Positions 1 to 10,425 of a DNA stretch of 64,000 nucleotides are shown here, piece after piece. Both the position numbers and the translations under genes were made by a program. The notes beneath the pieces were generated by a model. That model did no database searches. It was not told where the DNA came from and worked only from the letters and a program-made list of their open reading frames with translations. Position 1 is the stretch's first letter. Every line of letters begins with the position of its first letter. The stretch covers positions 32,965 through 96,964 of the forward strand of contig NZ_JABAID010000013.1 in the NCBI RefSeq assembly GCF_012641335.1, in the 5' to 3' direction. The DNA comes from Novosphingobium sp. ERN07. GTDB lineage: Bacteria; Pseudomonadota; Alphaproteobacteria; Sphingomonadales; Sphingomonadaceae.

Positions 1-852
1 GATCACATCGAGCGGGCCGGGAACGGCGAACGCCGCAACCGGTAGCCCACAAGCCAGCGCTTCGATCATGACCAGCCCGAAGGTGTCCGTGCGGCTGGGG
101 AAAACAAACACATCTGCGGCGGCATAGGCGCTGGCCAGATCCTCGCCATGCATCGCGCCGACGAACTGAACGTGCGGATAAGCAGCTTTCAGACGTGCCA
201 GATCCGGCCCGTTGCCAACAACCACCTTGGTTCCGGGTACTTCGGCATCGAGAAACGCGGTCAGGTTCTTTTCAATCGCCACGCGCCCGACATTGAGCAT
301 GATGGGGCGGGGCAGGTCTGCCAGCGCGGGAAGCGGTTCGTGGCCCGGGCGGAACAGCGCGCGGTCGATTCCGCGTGTCCACAGGCGCGTGTGGCCAATG
401 CCCTGTGCGGCCAGTTCGCCCGCCAGCGTTGGCGTTGACACCAGAACCGCGCGGCTCGCCCCGTGGAACCTGCGCATCAGCGGCCAGAAGTGGTCTGCGC
501 TAAGGCCGGTGCGGACGGCGGCGTATTCAGGAAACCGGGTGTGAAAGGCGCTGGTAAAGGGCACGCCATTGGCCTTGCACCAACTGCGCGCGCTCCAGCC
601 AATCGGGCCTTCGGTGGCGATGTGAACAACGTCGGGGCGGAAATCGGCCAGCGTGCGGCGCGTGCCAAAGCGCGGTGCCATCGCCAGTCGGATTTCGCTG
701 TAACCGGGCAGGGGCAGGGTGCGGAACTGGCCCGGCGTGATCAGTTCAACCTCGTGCCCGCGTGACGTGAGCCGGTCTACCGTGGCAGAAAGCGTGCGGA
801 CCACGCCATTGACTTGCGGATGCCAGGCATCGGTACAGATCGCGATTCTCAT
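1..852 (-). CDS. Glycosyltransferase family 4 protein (3' part outside window)
   Basis: Reading the minus strand from the ATG at 852 gives 284 open codons that run off the left edge, so the C-terminus is missing. The N-terminus (TDAWHPQVNGVVRT) and HIATEGPIG are typical of the GT-B fold acceptor domain. Later come GRVAIEKN and PSRTDTFGLVMIEALACG, the nucleotide-sugar binding part of GT4 enzymes, including the E-x7-E region. The family moves sugars from nucleotide donors onto lipids or glycans at the inner membrane. Its ATG overlaps the stop of the upstream phosphoesterase by 4 bp, so the two are probably one operon. A glycosyltransferase next to an LpxH-like phosphoesterase suggests glycolipid or envelope synthesis, but the substrate cannot be read from sequence. 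Confidence 0.88.
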   Translation of the reverse strand, partial: MRIAICTDAWHPQVNGVVRTLSATVDRLTSRGHEVELITPGQFRTLPLPGYSEIRLAMAPRFGTRRTLADFRPDVVHIATEGPIGWSARSWCKANGVPFTSAFHTRFPEYAAVRTGLSADHFWPLMRRFHGASRAVLVSTPTLAGELAAQGIGHTRLWTRGIDRALFRPGHEPLPALADLPRPIMLNVGRVAIEKNLTAFLDAEVPGTKVVVGNGPDLARLKAAYPHVQFVGAMHGEDLASAYAAADVFVFPSRTDTFGLVMIEALACGLPVAAFAVPGPLDVI

Positions 853-1760
853 GCCACTTCCTCCTCAAGCGCGGGAATGGGTTTGAGCGCGGCCTTTACC
901 GCTGCCGCGCGGCGGGTTTCGTCCGCCCAGTCAAGAATGCTGATCTGGCCCATCTGATCTTCGACCAGCGCCGTGCAGCTTTCCACCCAGTCACCGTCGT
1001 TGTAATAAGTGATATCGCCGATCTGGCGGATTTCGGCGCAGTGGATGTGCCCACAAACCACGCCTTCCACACCCATGTCCCGCGCGGCGTGGGCCACGGC
1101 TTCCTCAAAATCGCAGACGAACTGGACTGCGTTCTTCACCCGCTTCTTCAGATAGGATGACAGCGACCAGTACGGCATCTTGAACTGGCGGCGGATCATG
1201 TTGACCCACACATTCGCCCGCAGCAGCACCGAATAGGCCTTGTCGCCAAGAAACGCGAGCCAGCGGGCATAGAGCACCACGCCATCGAACCCGTCGCCAT
1301 GCGTCACCAGCAGGCGGCGACCATCGGCGGTTTCATGGATCGTATCGAGCGCCAGTTCCACACCGCCAAAGCTCATGCCAGCGTAAGGGCGCAGCATTTC
1401 GTCATGATTGCCCGCGATCAGGATGACGCGCGTTCCGCGATGCGCCATCTTCAGGATGCGGCGGACCACTTCGTTGTGCGCATCGGGCCAGTACCAGCCC
1501 TTGCTCAGCCGCCAGCCATCCACGATGTCGCCGACCAGATAGAGCGTTTCGCATTCGATGGCCGAAAGGAAGTCCAGCAGCATCGTGGCATTGCAGCCGC
1601 GCGTGCCGAGATGGAGGTCGGAAATCCACACGGTTCGGTATTTCCGCTTCGGGCGGAAGCCGCGCGGCTCTGGCAGGTCGAGCCATGCCGGAATCGAGGA
1701 AACCAGGTCTGCTGCGGATTTGAACGGGGTCTTGCCGTCATGCTTGGCATTGGTAGCCAT
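849..1760 (-). CDS. LpxH-like metallophosphoesterase (UDP-2,3-diacylglucosamine diphosphatase family)
   Basis: 303 residues from the ATG at 1760, which has an AGAGGTG Shine-Dalgarno about 6 bases upstream. The frame stays open further upstream, but nothing there looks like the family. Calcineurin-type metal motifs appear in order: SDLH (about residue 47), GDIVD (77-81), GNHD (117-120), THGDGFD (about 170) and GHIH near 255. LpxH cleaves UDP-2,3-diacylglucosamine in lipid A synthesis. Many alphaproteobacteria use LpxI for that step, so this homologue may act on another nucleotide-linked lipid. The stop overlaps the start of the downstream glycosyltransferase. The gene is divergent from recN. 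Confidence 0.85.
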   Translation of the reverse strand: MATNAKHDGKTPFKSAADLVSSIPAWLDLPEPRGFRPKRKYRTVWISDLHLGTRGCNATMLLDFLSAIECETLYLVGDIVDGWRLSKGWYWPDAHNEVVRRILKMAHRGTRVILIAGNHDEMLRPYAGMSFGGVELALDTIHETADGRRLLVTHGDGFDGVVLYARWLAFLGDKAYSVLLRANVWVNMIRRQFKMPYWSLSSYLKKRVKNAVQFVCDFEEAVAHAARDMGVEGVVCGHIHCAEIRQIGDITYYNDGDWVESCTALVEDQMGQISILDWADETRRAAAVKAALKPIPALEEEVA

Positions 1761-1852
1761 GAGCGCACCTCTTTCGATGTGAGCCTCATTTGACGGATTC
1801 GCATTGCGCCTGTGTGGCACTGTGTAACCTCGATGAAACAAGTGTAGAACGA

Positions 1853-1874
1853 ATGGTGACGTCCTATGGTGACG
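1853..1874. repeat. Direct repeat ATGGTGACG x2 upstream of recN
   Basis: Two exact copies of ATGGTGACG start at 1853 and 1866, 13 bases apart, in the short region between the divergent phosphoesterase and recN genes. They could be a protein binding site or chance. No clean SOS box of the alphaproteobacterial GTTC-N7-GTTC kind was found here. Confidence 0.3.
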
Positions 1875-1905
1875 CGCAAGATTTCAGGCGCTAGAGAATC
1901 ACGCG

Positions 1906-3570
1906 ATGCTCACCAGCCTTTCGATCCGCAATGTCGTGCTCATCGAAGCGCTAGACCTATCGTTCGCCGGTGGGCTGGGCGTGCTCACGGGTGAAACCGG
2001 CGCGGGCAAATCGATCCTGCTCGATGCGTTGGGTTTGGTGCTGGGGGATCGGGCCGACAGCGGTCTGGTGCGGGCTGGTGAAGATCAGGCAAGCGTTGTC
2101 GCCACTTTCGAGTTTGACCGCCTGCCAGATGCGATTCGCTACGCTTTGGCCGAGGCTGAGGTGGATGTGGAGCCGGGCGAACCGCTCATCGTGAAGCGCC
2201 GCCTGAAGGCTGATGGCGGTTCCAAAGCTTTCGTCAACGATCAGCCGGTTGGCGTGGCCCTTCTGCGCGAACTGGCGCGCAGCCTTGTCGAACTGCATGG
2301 CCAGCACGATGATCGCGGTCTGGTAAACGCCCGCGGCCACCGCGCCTTGCTGGATCGCTATGCCGGCGCCGATGTCGCTGGCGTAGAGGCGGCGTGGACC
2401 AAATGGCGCAAGGCCGAAGACGCGCTCGAAACGGCGCAATCCCGCGTGGCGAGGGCGGCGGAGGAGCAGGATCTGCTGTTCGCACACCTTGCCGAACTCA
2501 ACGCACTCCAGCCTGTCATCGGTGAGGAAGATGACCTCGCCGGCCAGCGCGCCGATATGCAGAAGGGCGAACGCCTTTCGGGTGATCTGGTGGAACTGCA
2601 ACGCCTGTGGGAAGGTTCGGATTCGGCGCTTGCCACCTTACGCAGCGCTGCGCGCAGGCTGGACCGGATTGCGGGCGAGCATCCGATGCTGGCCGAAGCG
2701 CTGGAATCGCTTGACCGCGCAGTGATCGAAGCGGGTGAGGCCGAGGACAAGCTTGCGCGCGCTGCTGAAGCACTGGCCCACGATCCGTCGCTGCTGGACC
2801 GTATCGAAACACGCCTGTTCGACTTGCGCGCCGCGGCCCGTAAACACGGCTGCACGGTAGACGAACTGCCGCACAAGATGCACGAAATGCGCGCCGCGCT
2901 CGATGCCATCGAAGGCGGCGAAGCGCAGATTGCAGGCCTTGAACGCGCTGCGCGCGAAGCCGCGCTCGATTATCAGGCCAAAGCTGAAACGCTCTCTGTC
3001 ACGCGGGCCGAAGCCGCGCGCAGGCTCGACAAGGCGGTGGCCGCCGAACTTGCGCCTCTCAAACTCGATGCCGCCAAGTTCCACACCGCCGTTTTGCGTC
3101 TGCCGGAAGATCGCTGGGGCGCGGGCGGGATCGATGCGGTGGAGTTTCTCATCTCCACCAACCCCGGCGCGGAGTTCGCCCCGCTCGGCAAGATCGCTTC
3201 GGGCGGCGAACTTTCCCGCTTCATCCTCGCGCTCAAGGTCGCGCTGGCGGAAGAGGGCGGGGCCGCCACGATCATCTTCGACGAAATCGATCGCGGCGTT
3301 GGCGGCGCGGTCGCCAGCGCCATCGGTGATCGTCTGTCGCGCCTTGCCAGCAACGGACAACTGCTTGCTGTCACGCACAGCCCGCAAGTGGCCGCGCGCG
3401 GGGACCGGCACTATATGATTGCCAAATCCTCTGAAGGCACCGTCACGCGCACCTCTGTCGGCCTGCTCGATGCCGCAGCCCGCAAGGAAGAAATCGCGCG
3501 GATGCTTTCGGGCGCGGAGGTCACGGCAGAAGCGCGCGCGCAGGCAGACCGCCTGCTGGAAAAGGCGTGA
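1906..3570 (+). CDS. recN: DNA repair protein RecN
   Basis: 554 residues, the normal length for RecN, an SMC-like ATPase that tethers DNA ends during double-strand break repair. The Walker A motif GETGAGKS lies at residues 29-36 behind the family N-terminus (MLTSLSIRNVVLIE). A long alanine- and glutamate-rich coiled-coil region fills the middle. The C-terminal half carries the ABC signature ASGGELSRFILALK and the Walker B IIFDEIDRGVGG, followed by a LAVTHSPQVAA switch. Its TGA overlaps the ATG of the next small gene. RecN is often SOS-induced, but no convincing LexA box is visible upstream. Confidence 0.97.
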   Translation: MLTSLSIRNVVLIEALDLSFAGGLGVLTGETGAGKSILLDALGLVLGDRADSGLVRAGEDQASVVATFEFDRLPDAIRYALAEAEVDVEPGEPLIVKRRLKADGGSKAFVNDQPVGVALLRELARSLVELHGQHDDRGLVNARGHRALLDRYAGADVAGVEAAWTKWRKAEDALETAQSRVARAAEEQDLLFAHLAELNALQPVIGEEDDLAGQRADMQKGERLSGDLVELQRLWEGSDSALATLRSAARRLDRIAGEHPMLAEALESLDRAVIEAGEAEDKLARAAEALAHDPSLLDRIETRLFDLRAAARKHGCTVDELPHKMHEMRAALDAIEGGEAQIAGLERAAREAALDYQAKAETLSVTRAEAARRLDKAVAAELAPLKLDAAKFHTAVLRLPEDRWGAGGIDAVEFLISTNPGAEFAPLGKIASGGELSRFILALKVALAEEGGAATIIFDEIDRGVGGAVASAIGDRLSRLASNGQLLAVTHSPQVAARGDRHYMIAKSSEGTVTRTSVGLLDAAARKEEIARMLSGAEVTAEARAQADRLLEKA

Positions 3571-3950
3571 TGTTCGCCCGCCGCACGGTGCTTGTCGGCG
3601 CAGGTGCCGCGCTTCTCGTTTCAAGAAAAGGTCTGGCGATGGAAGAGATCGAACCCGAAAACGTCTACGCCATCATCGGCCAGATGATGTCTGGCCCCGG
3701 CAAGCGCGAGGAACTGATCACCTATCTGGGCGAAGGGTCGAAGGACATGCCCGGCAACCTCGCCTACCAGATCTGGCGCGATAAGGGCGACGAGAACAGC
3801 GTGTGGATCACCGAAGTATGGCGCGATGAAGCCTCGCACAAAGCGAGCCTAGCCCTGCCACAAGTGCAGGAAGCCATCCGCAAGGCCCGCCCGATCATAG
3901 CGGGGTTTGGGGCGAGGGCTGAGGTGGAGCGGGCAGGTAGCGGCCAGTGA
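3570..3950 (+). CDS. Putative quinol monooxygenase, ABM domain, with Tat-like leader
   Basis: 126 residues. The ATG shares its A with the recN TGA (TGATG); an in-frame GTG one codon earlier is possible. The first 22 residues (FARRTVLVGAGAALLVSRK) have a twin arginine followed by a hydrophobic stretch, which looks like a Tat or Sec signal or membrane anchor. The rest resembles the antibiotic-biosynthesis-monooxygenase fold: MMSGPGKREELITYL near the start and YQIWRDKGDENSVWITEVWRD, the usual W-x-N-E-like strand region. Members are small cofactor-free oxygenases or heme-degrading proteins. Substrate unknown. Placement after recN suggests cotranscription rather than shared function. Confidence 0.7.
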   Translation: MFARRTVLVGAGAALLVSRKGLAMEEIEPENVYAIIGQMMSGPGKREELITYLGEGSKDMPGNLAYQIWRDKGDENSVWITEVWRDEASHKASLALPQVQEAIRKARPIIAGFGARAEVERAGSGQ

Positions 3951-4297
3951 GCCTCAGAATGCCCTCTGGTAACACTATCAGGGCGGCACTTGACACGATC
4001 GCTATGCCATTTGTTGCCCTGGCTTGGGGTGCCAGTTCGCTTGGCTGCCTCGCCTGGTCCTTGGCCCTGCTCTTTTTTGCCGGATCTGCCGTAAAGGCAC
4101 TTTTCGTAGCCACGTCATTCCCCGATGCAGCTTGGGTTCTGGGTTGGAGCATTATTGCGTTGCCAGTGGGTTGGTGGAACTTCGGACGGTTCATGAGGTA
4201 CTTTGGCGGAGAGTCTGACCGTTGGCGTGGGTTGGCATGGGTAACCGTAAACTCTGCACTACTAGTGTTGACTAATCCATTTCTTTGGGGGTTTTGA
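3947..4297 (+). CDS. Small integral membrane protein, unknown
   Basis: 116 residues if started at the GTG at 3947, which overlaps the preceding stop (GTGA). An ATG at 3959 is an alternative. Two or three hydrophobic segments are seen: residues about 19-50 (FVALAWGASSLGCLAWSLAL and on), 62-77 and 97-113. I recognise no family. Base composition falls toward the 3' end: 25 of 60 bases are G or C in the block beginning at 4261, well below the surrounding genes. It may be a recent arrival or a poorly constrained gene between recN and ligA. Confidence 0.55.
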   Translation: MSLRMPSGNTIRAALDTIAMPFVALAWGASSLGCLAWSLALLFFAGSAVKALFVATSFPDAAWVLGWSIIALPVGWWNFGRFMRYFGGESDRWRGLAWVTVNSALLVLTNPFLWGF

Positions 4298-4343
4298 CGT
4301 GTCTGTCTACTTTCCGCATATTCTGCTTTCGGACGTTGTGTGA

Positions 4344-6467
<2,124 letters not shown>

Positions 6468-6471
6468 GCTG

Positions 6472-6975
6472 ATGCTTGCTGCGCTGGCCGATATAGCCGC
6501 AGAGGCGGGTGCCTTGCTCAAGGCGCGCAGGCAGACCATCGCGGTCGTCGACGGATCGACCGGTGGACTGATCTCTGCCAGCCTTCTCGCGATGCCCGGC
6601 GCGTCGGCATTCTATCTTGGCGGCGGGGTGATCTATACTCTCAAAGGGCGGCGGATCGTGCTCGATCATCCGCCCGGTTCCCTGCGGGGTTTTACCTCTG
6701 CCACTGAGGATTATGCCATCGCGCAGGCCCGCCTGATCCGCGAACGCTACGGCGCGGACTGGGGTATTGCCGAAACCGGTGCTTCGGGCGGCAGCGCCCA
6801 TCCGCTTGGCGTGGCATCCGGCACCAGCGCGGTGGGATTGGCCGGCCCCGATGGAATTGCAGCGTCAACGCTGACCGTGACTGACAGTAACGACAGACTA
6901 GCAAACATGCAGAGCTTTACGCAGCGCGCGCTGGAGCTTTTGCGCGATGCGCTGGTCGCTCATTCTGGCAAGTAG
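6472..6975 (+). CDS. CinA-family protein (nicotinamide-nucleotide amidohydrolase domain)
   Basis: 167 residues from the ATG at 6472, four bases after the ligA stop. The frame is open upstream but overlaps ligA. The protein has the CinA C-terminal (PncC) fold: DGSTGGLISASLLAMPGAS early, then YLGGGVIYT, and GIAETGASGG plus GLAGPDG later. PncC deamidates NMN to NaMN. LigA produces NMN when it uses NAD, so a gene pair of ligA with an NMN deamidase makes biochemical sense as NAD salvage; this link is inference. The first motif reads DGSTGG rather than the usual ES-C/S-TGG. The 3' end overlaps the convergent enoyl-CoA hydratase gene by 16 bp. Confidence 0.82.
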   Translation: MLAALADIAAEAGALLKARRQTIAVVDGSTGGLISASLLAMPGASAFYLGGGVIYTLKGRRIVLDHPPGSLRGFTSATEDYAIAQARLIRERYGADWGIAETGASGGSAHPLGVASGTSAVGLAGPDGIAASTLTVTDSNDRLANMQSFTQRALELLRDALVAHSGK

Positions 6976-7757
6976 TTCGGCTTCCGCTTTTCCAGAAATG
7001 CCTGCATTCCTTCGCGGAAATTTGGGCTGGCCGATGTCATCAGCTGGTTGCGGTTTTCGATGGCCATCGCGGCTTCAAGGCTGGGCGCATCAATGGCAAG
7101 GTTCAAGCCTTCCTTGGTCATCCGCAGCCCCATTGGCGATGCGGCAAGCAGGTCTTCGACATAGCTTTCGCCAGCAGCCTCAAGCTCTGCGTCAGGCACC
7201 ACCTGCGAAACCAGTCCTGTCGCCAAGGCGCGGGGCGCATGGATAAAGCGGCCGGTCAGCATCAGTTCGCTCGCCACAGAAGTGCCGACAAGGCGCGGCA
7301 GGAAATAGCTGCATCCCATGTCGCAGGCAGAAAGGCCCAGCTTGATATAGGCGGCGTTCATCTTCGCACTTTCGCCTGCAACGCGGATGTCCGATGCCAG
7401 CACGAAGGAAAATCCGCCTCCGCAGGCCGCACCGTGAACAAGGCTTACGATCGGCTGCGGGCAGCGCCGCATCTTGATATAGACGTCCGCAAGCAAGCCC
7501 TGAAATCCGAACCCGCCCGCAAACGGCACTTCATCGCGGCTCCCTGCGCGCTCCTTGATATCCAGCCCCGCGCAGAACGCCTTGCCTGCGCCGCGCATCA
7601 CCACCACGCGCGTATCGCGATCGTGGAACAGCTGGCCGAAATAGCCCGACAGTTCCTGCACCATCAGCAGCGAAATCGCGTTCAGCACATCCGGACGATT
7701 GAGCGTCAACCAGTCCGCAGCCCCGCGCTTTTCAATGGTGAAAGTTTGGTAGCCCAT
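6960..7757 (-). CDS. Enoyl-CoA hydratase/isomerase family protein
   Basis: 265 residues, the usual crotonase length. Family features: LNRPDVLNAIS near the N-terminus, AFCAGLDIKE (CoA pocket and oxyanion hole) and VHGAACGGGFSFVLASDIR (second oxyanion-hole glycine). GLSACDMGCSYFLPRLVG follows where active-site residues of the hydratase group lie. The family hydrates or isomerises acyl-CoA thioesters in fatty-acid or aromatic catabolism; substrate cannot be assigned. It is transcribed alone from a 220-bp upstream region and meets the CinA-family gene tail to tail. Confidence 0.88.
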   Translation of the reverse strand: MGYQTFTIEKRGAADWLTLNRPDVLNAISLLMVQELSGYFGQLFHDRDTRVVVMRGAGKAFCAGLDIKERAGSRDEVPFAGGFGFQGLLADVYIKMRRCPQPIVSLVHGAACGGGFSFVLASDIRVAGESAKMNAAYIKLGLSACDMGCSYFLPRLVGTSVASELMLTGRFIHAPRALATGLVSQVVPDAELEAAGESYVEDLLAASPMGLRMTKEGLNLAIDAPSLEAAMAIENRNQLMTSASPNFREGMQAFLEKRKPNYLPE

Positions 7758-7979
7758 CCTGCATCTCCCGATTTAATCGAGTGATTAAGCAGGCGAGGCA
7801 GGTCGAGCAAACCATTTTCCTACACGGCCGCGAAAAGGCATGGTCTGTCGATGGAAAACGACCGTGCCCTCAATGTTTTGAACGCCATAAATGCGTCCGT
7901 GCAGGGCTTGGCCGTTTTCTCTCTGGACCGTGTAAACTGTGTAAACCTGTTCAGGCTTGCAAGCGTGAACCTGAACGGC

Positions 7980-8936
7980 TCACCACCGTTTCGACCACTC
8001 CGGCAACTGCCCAACGCGACTCGACCGAACGCGCCCACCCGCGCGGCGGCGCAGCCACAGGATCGACCAGTCGCCGCGCACCATCCGTGCAGCAAGACGC
8101 AGGCCAGCCTTGCGATAGGCGGCACGCACAGTGGCCTCCTGCGTTTCGAGCAGGCCTGCCAGCAGCACCGATCCACCGGGCACCACAGCGCGGGCGAACG
8201 CCGGGGCCAGTTCCACCAGCGGCCCGGCAAGGATGTTGGCGATCAGCAGATCGTATGGCCCGGCGGCTTCCAGCAATGGATGGTCCATGCCCGCCGCGAT
8301 CACCATCGCCATGCGGCCCGATCCGTCGCCCAGCGGCACATCGTTGTTGGTGGCGTTTTCAGCCACCACCGGGCCGCACACCGAATCAATATCGCTGGCG
8401 ATGGCGCGGGCGGTGGGCCACAGACGCAATCCGGCAAAGGCGAGCAGGCCGGTGCCCGTGCCGATATCGGCAAGGTTGCGCACGCGCACGCCCTGCTGTT
8501 TCATGTGGCTCAACATCGCGAGGCAACCGGCGGTCGTTGCGTGCTGGCCGGTGCCGAACGCTTGGCTCGCCGGGATCACGAAATCTCGCACGCCCGGTTG
8601 GGCAAGCGGCGGATACTCCGGCGTGTGAACGTGGAACACGCCCTCGCGGATCGGTTCGACGCCCTGCTGGCTGAGTGTTACCCAATCTTCGTCGGGCAAC
8701 TTTTCGATGTTGAGCTTTGGCGCTGCGCCTTCGAACAGGTTCGCGATGGCTTTCTGGTCGGCCTTGGTCGGCTTGCGATCCAGCCAAGCTTCGAGCTGCC
8801 AGTCTTCCGGCTTGTCCTCGGCAATTTCGCTGCCCGCGATCACGATATCGTGGTCCCAGTCCCACGCATCCTCATGCGCGATGAGGGCGGCCTGAACAAC
8901 ATCGCGCGGGGCAAAGATTGTGACTTTCCAGCTCAC
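7980..8936 (-). CDS. prmA: Ribosomal protein L11 methyltransferase
   Basis: 318 residues from a GTG at 8936, chosen because it overlaps the upstream stop (GTGA) and gives the typical start VSWKVTIFAPRD. The frame is open 18 codons further up, but that lies inside the preceding gene. Signature elements: PASQAFGTGQHATTAGCL, the SAM-binding loop ADIGTGTGLLAFAG, and LLIANILAGPL, the PrmA catalytic-loop motif. PrmA trimethylates ribosomal protein L11 in the cytoplasm. It is translationally coupled to the metallo-beta-lactamase homologue upstream. Confidence 0.94.
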   Translation of the reverse strand: MSWKVTIFAPRDVVQAALIAHEDAWDWDHDIVIAGSEIAEDKPEDWQLEAWLDRKPTKADQKAIANLFEGAAPKLNIEKLPDEDWVTLSQQGVEPIREGVFHVHTPEYPPLAQPGVRDFVIPASQAFGTGQHATTAGCLAMLSHMKQQGVRVRNLADIGTGTGLLAFAGLRLWPTARAIASDIDSVCGPVVAENATNNDVPLGDGSGRMAMVIAAGMDHPLLEAAGPYDLLIANILAGPLVELAPAFARAVVPGGSVLLAGLLETQEATVRAAYRKAGLRLAARMVRGDWSILWLRRRAGGRVRSSRVGQLPEWSKRW

Positions 8937-9805
8937 TTTGCCAGCGCCTTTTCCAGACGGTCGCGCGCTCCGGCAGCAAGGTTCTTGCAAGCTGCCGGAT
9001 CGGCGAGCGGTCGCTCACCGGTCATCCGCTCGAACATGGCGCTGGCGGACGGATGCGGGGTGAGGAGAATGCCGCATTCCAGCGCCTCGACTTGCGCGAA
9101 AGTGCTGCGGAACATGGCAACGCGATCAGGATGATCTGCAAAGCGGTAGGTGCCGAGCGGAAGCGCTGTCAGGCTGTCGATATAGGTCACCGTGCGGCAA
9201 TCGGTGCCCTCGCAGGATTTCCAGTACCAGCTTGTCGACCCTTCGGTGTGGCCGGGCGTGGCGAAAGCGGTAAGCCGCAGCGGGCCGAGGCTCATGACAT
9301 CGCCCGTGCGGATGATATGATCGACCCTTGCCTTGGGCGAACCGTGGATTTCCTGCGCCTGCGGATCGGCGGGGCTGACCTTGCCGGAGCGAATGACCTT
9401 CGCGGCTTCTGCGGTGGCGACGAACCTTGCGCCGGTGGCTTTTTGCAGCGCGGCGAGGCCGCCGACATGATCGAAGTGTTCGTGGCTCGATACGATCAGG
9501 CCAATATCCTTGGGATTGAAGCCCAGCTTGCGAACGTTGGCCAGAACCTGCGGCACGGCATCTTCCATGCCCGCATCGACCAGCACATGCTTTTCCGGGC
9601 CAGTCACCAGAAGCACGGAAACGGTACAGGTGCCGACATACCAAACGTTGCCGAAGATGCGCGCGGGCGGGGCCGGGTCGGAAAAACCGTCCTTGCCTTC
9701 GCACTGGCGGACGATTTCCTGTGCGGCCCGGGGATCGGCAGGGGCGGGCGCAGGGGCAGGCGATGTGGCTGTGGCGGCGGCCAGAGCGGCTAGGACAATG
9801 CTCAT
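8933..9805 (-). CDS. Subclass B3 metallo-beta-lactamase homologue
   Basis: 290 residues with an N-terminal hydrophobic, Ala/Pro-rich leader (about residues 1-23) that would place it in the periplasm. The body matches the B3 pattern: PPARIFGNVWYVGTCTVSVL, then SSHEHFDH giving zinc ligands H108, H110, D112 and H113, TPGHTEGS giving H186, and LLTPHPSASAM giving H251. All six ligands expected for a two-zinc B3 enzyme are present; this is not the Gln variant of GOB. A C-terminal cysteine pair region (SCEGTDCR, about 198-203) is seen. B3 enzymes hydrolyse penicillins, cephalosporins and carbapenems, but related proteins in environmental bacteria can have other substrates. It is the first gene of a two-gene unit with prmA. 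Confidence 0.85.
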   Translation of the reverse strand: MSIVLAALAAATATSPAPAPAPADPRAAQEIVRQCEGKDGFSDPAPPARIFGNVWYVGTCTVSVLLVTGPEKHVLVDAGMEDAVPQVLANVRKLGFNPKDIGLIVSSHEHFDHVGGLAALQKATGARFVATAEAAKVIRSGKVSPADPQAQEIHGSPKARVDHIIRTGDVMSLGPLRLTAFATPGHTEGSTSWYWKSCEGTDCRTVTYIDSLTALPLGTYRFADHPDRVAMFRSTFAQVEALECGILLTPHPSASAMFERMTGERPLADPAACKNLAAGARDRLEKALAK

Positions 9806-9915
9806 GAACCGACCGTCTAGGCACCCCGATCAATCAGTGCAACCGGCTGTCCTTTTTTACATCCCGCATACGCTTGCGTGGCCGGTCTTTTCGACTAATA
9901 GGACTTGGCAATCCT

Positions 9916-9933
9916 GTCGCGGACGTCCGCGAC
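9916..9933. promoter_or_regulatory. 18-bp perfect palindrome in the sdhC leader
   Basis: GTCGCGGAC followed directly by GTCCGCGAC, with no mismatch, 28 bases before the sdhC start. A perfect 18-bp palindrome fits a dimeric repressor site, or a short hairpin in the 5' leader. The binding protein is unknown. Confidence 0.5.
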
Positions 9934-9961
9934 CGCTGTACCTAGTCGAGGGGGTATGTTC

Positions 9962-10387
9962 ATGGCGCAGACGCGCAAGGCACGGCCGATTTCTCCGCAT
10001 CTCCAGATTTGGCGCTGGGGACCGGCCATGCTGGTTTCGATCCTGCATCGCATCACCGGCAACGGTCTTGCGTTCGGGGGGCTGGGTCTGCTGCTGTGGT
10101 GGATCGGTGCGCTGGCAAGCGGGGCTGAGGCCTATCAGACGTTCCTCGATTGGGTGTGGCTGGGCACTGATGGCGGTTTGCAGACCGTAACGTCGCTCCT
10201 TGGTAAAGTGGTGCTGGTCGGCCTGACCTGGGCTTTCTTTCAGCACGCCGCTTCTGGCATCCGCCACCTGATCCTTGATATCGGTGCAGGTTACGAGCTG
10301 GAAACCAACGCCCGCTGGTCGAGCCTGACGATCGTCTTCTCGATCCTCCTCACCATCGCATTCTGGGCTTTCGTGCTGCTGCGCTGA
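9962..10387 (+). CDS. sdhC: Succinate dehydrogenase cytochrome b556 subunit
   Basis: 141 residues. The ATG at 9962 is preferred over one at 9956 because GAGGGGG lies about 7 bases upstream of it. RPISPHLQIWRWGPAMLVS and ILHRITG form the SdhC signature that contributes to the quinone site. Three membrane helices follow, and FFQHAASGIRHLILD carries the heme-ligand histidine region. SdhC and SdhD anchor complex II in the inner membrane and pass electrons to ubiquinone. First gene of sdhC-sdhD-sdhA. Confidence 0.95.
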   Translation: MAQTRKARPISPHLQIWRWGPAMLVSILHRITGNGLAFGGLGLLLWWIGALASGAEAYQTFLDWVWLGTDGGLQTVTSLLGKVVLVGLTWAFFQHAASGIRHLILDIGAGYELETNARWSSLTIVFSILLTIAFWAFVLLR

Positions 10388-10425
10388 GCGCCGGCACGGA
10401 TCGCATAGCAAGAGAGGCTACCATC

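Noticed and set aside
1847..1861. Possible SOS box GAAC-N7-GACG upstream of recN
   Set aside because: Two mismatches in the second half-site against the alphaproteobacterial pattern; not convincing.
7851..9134. 427-codon plus-strand frame across prmA and the MBL gene
   Set aside because: Opposite strand to two clearly recognised genes; no motif.
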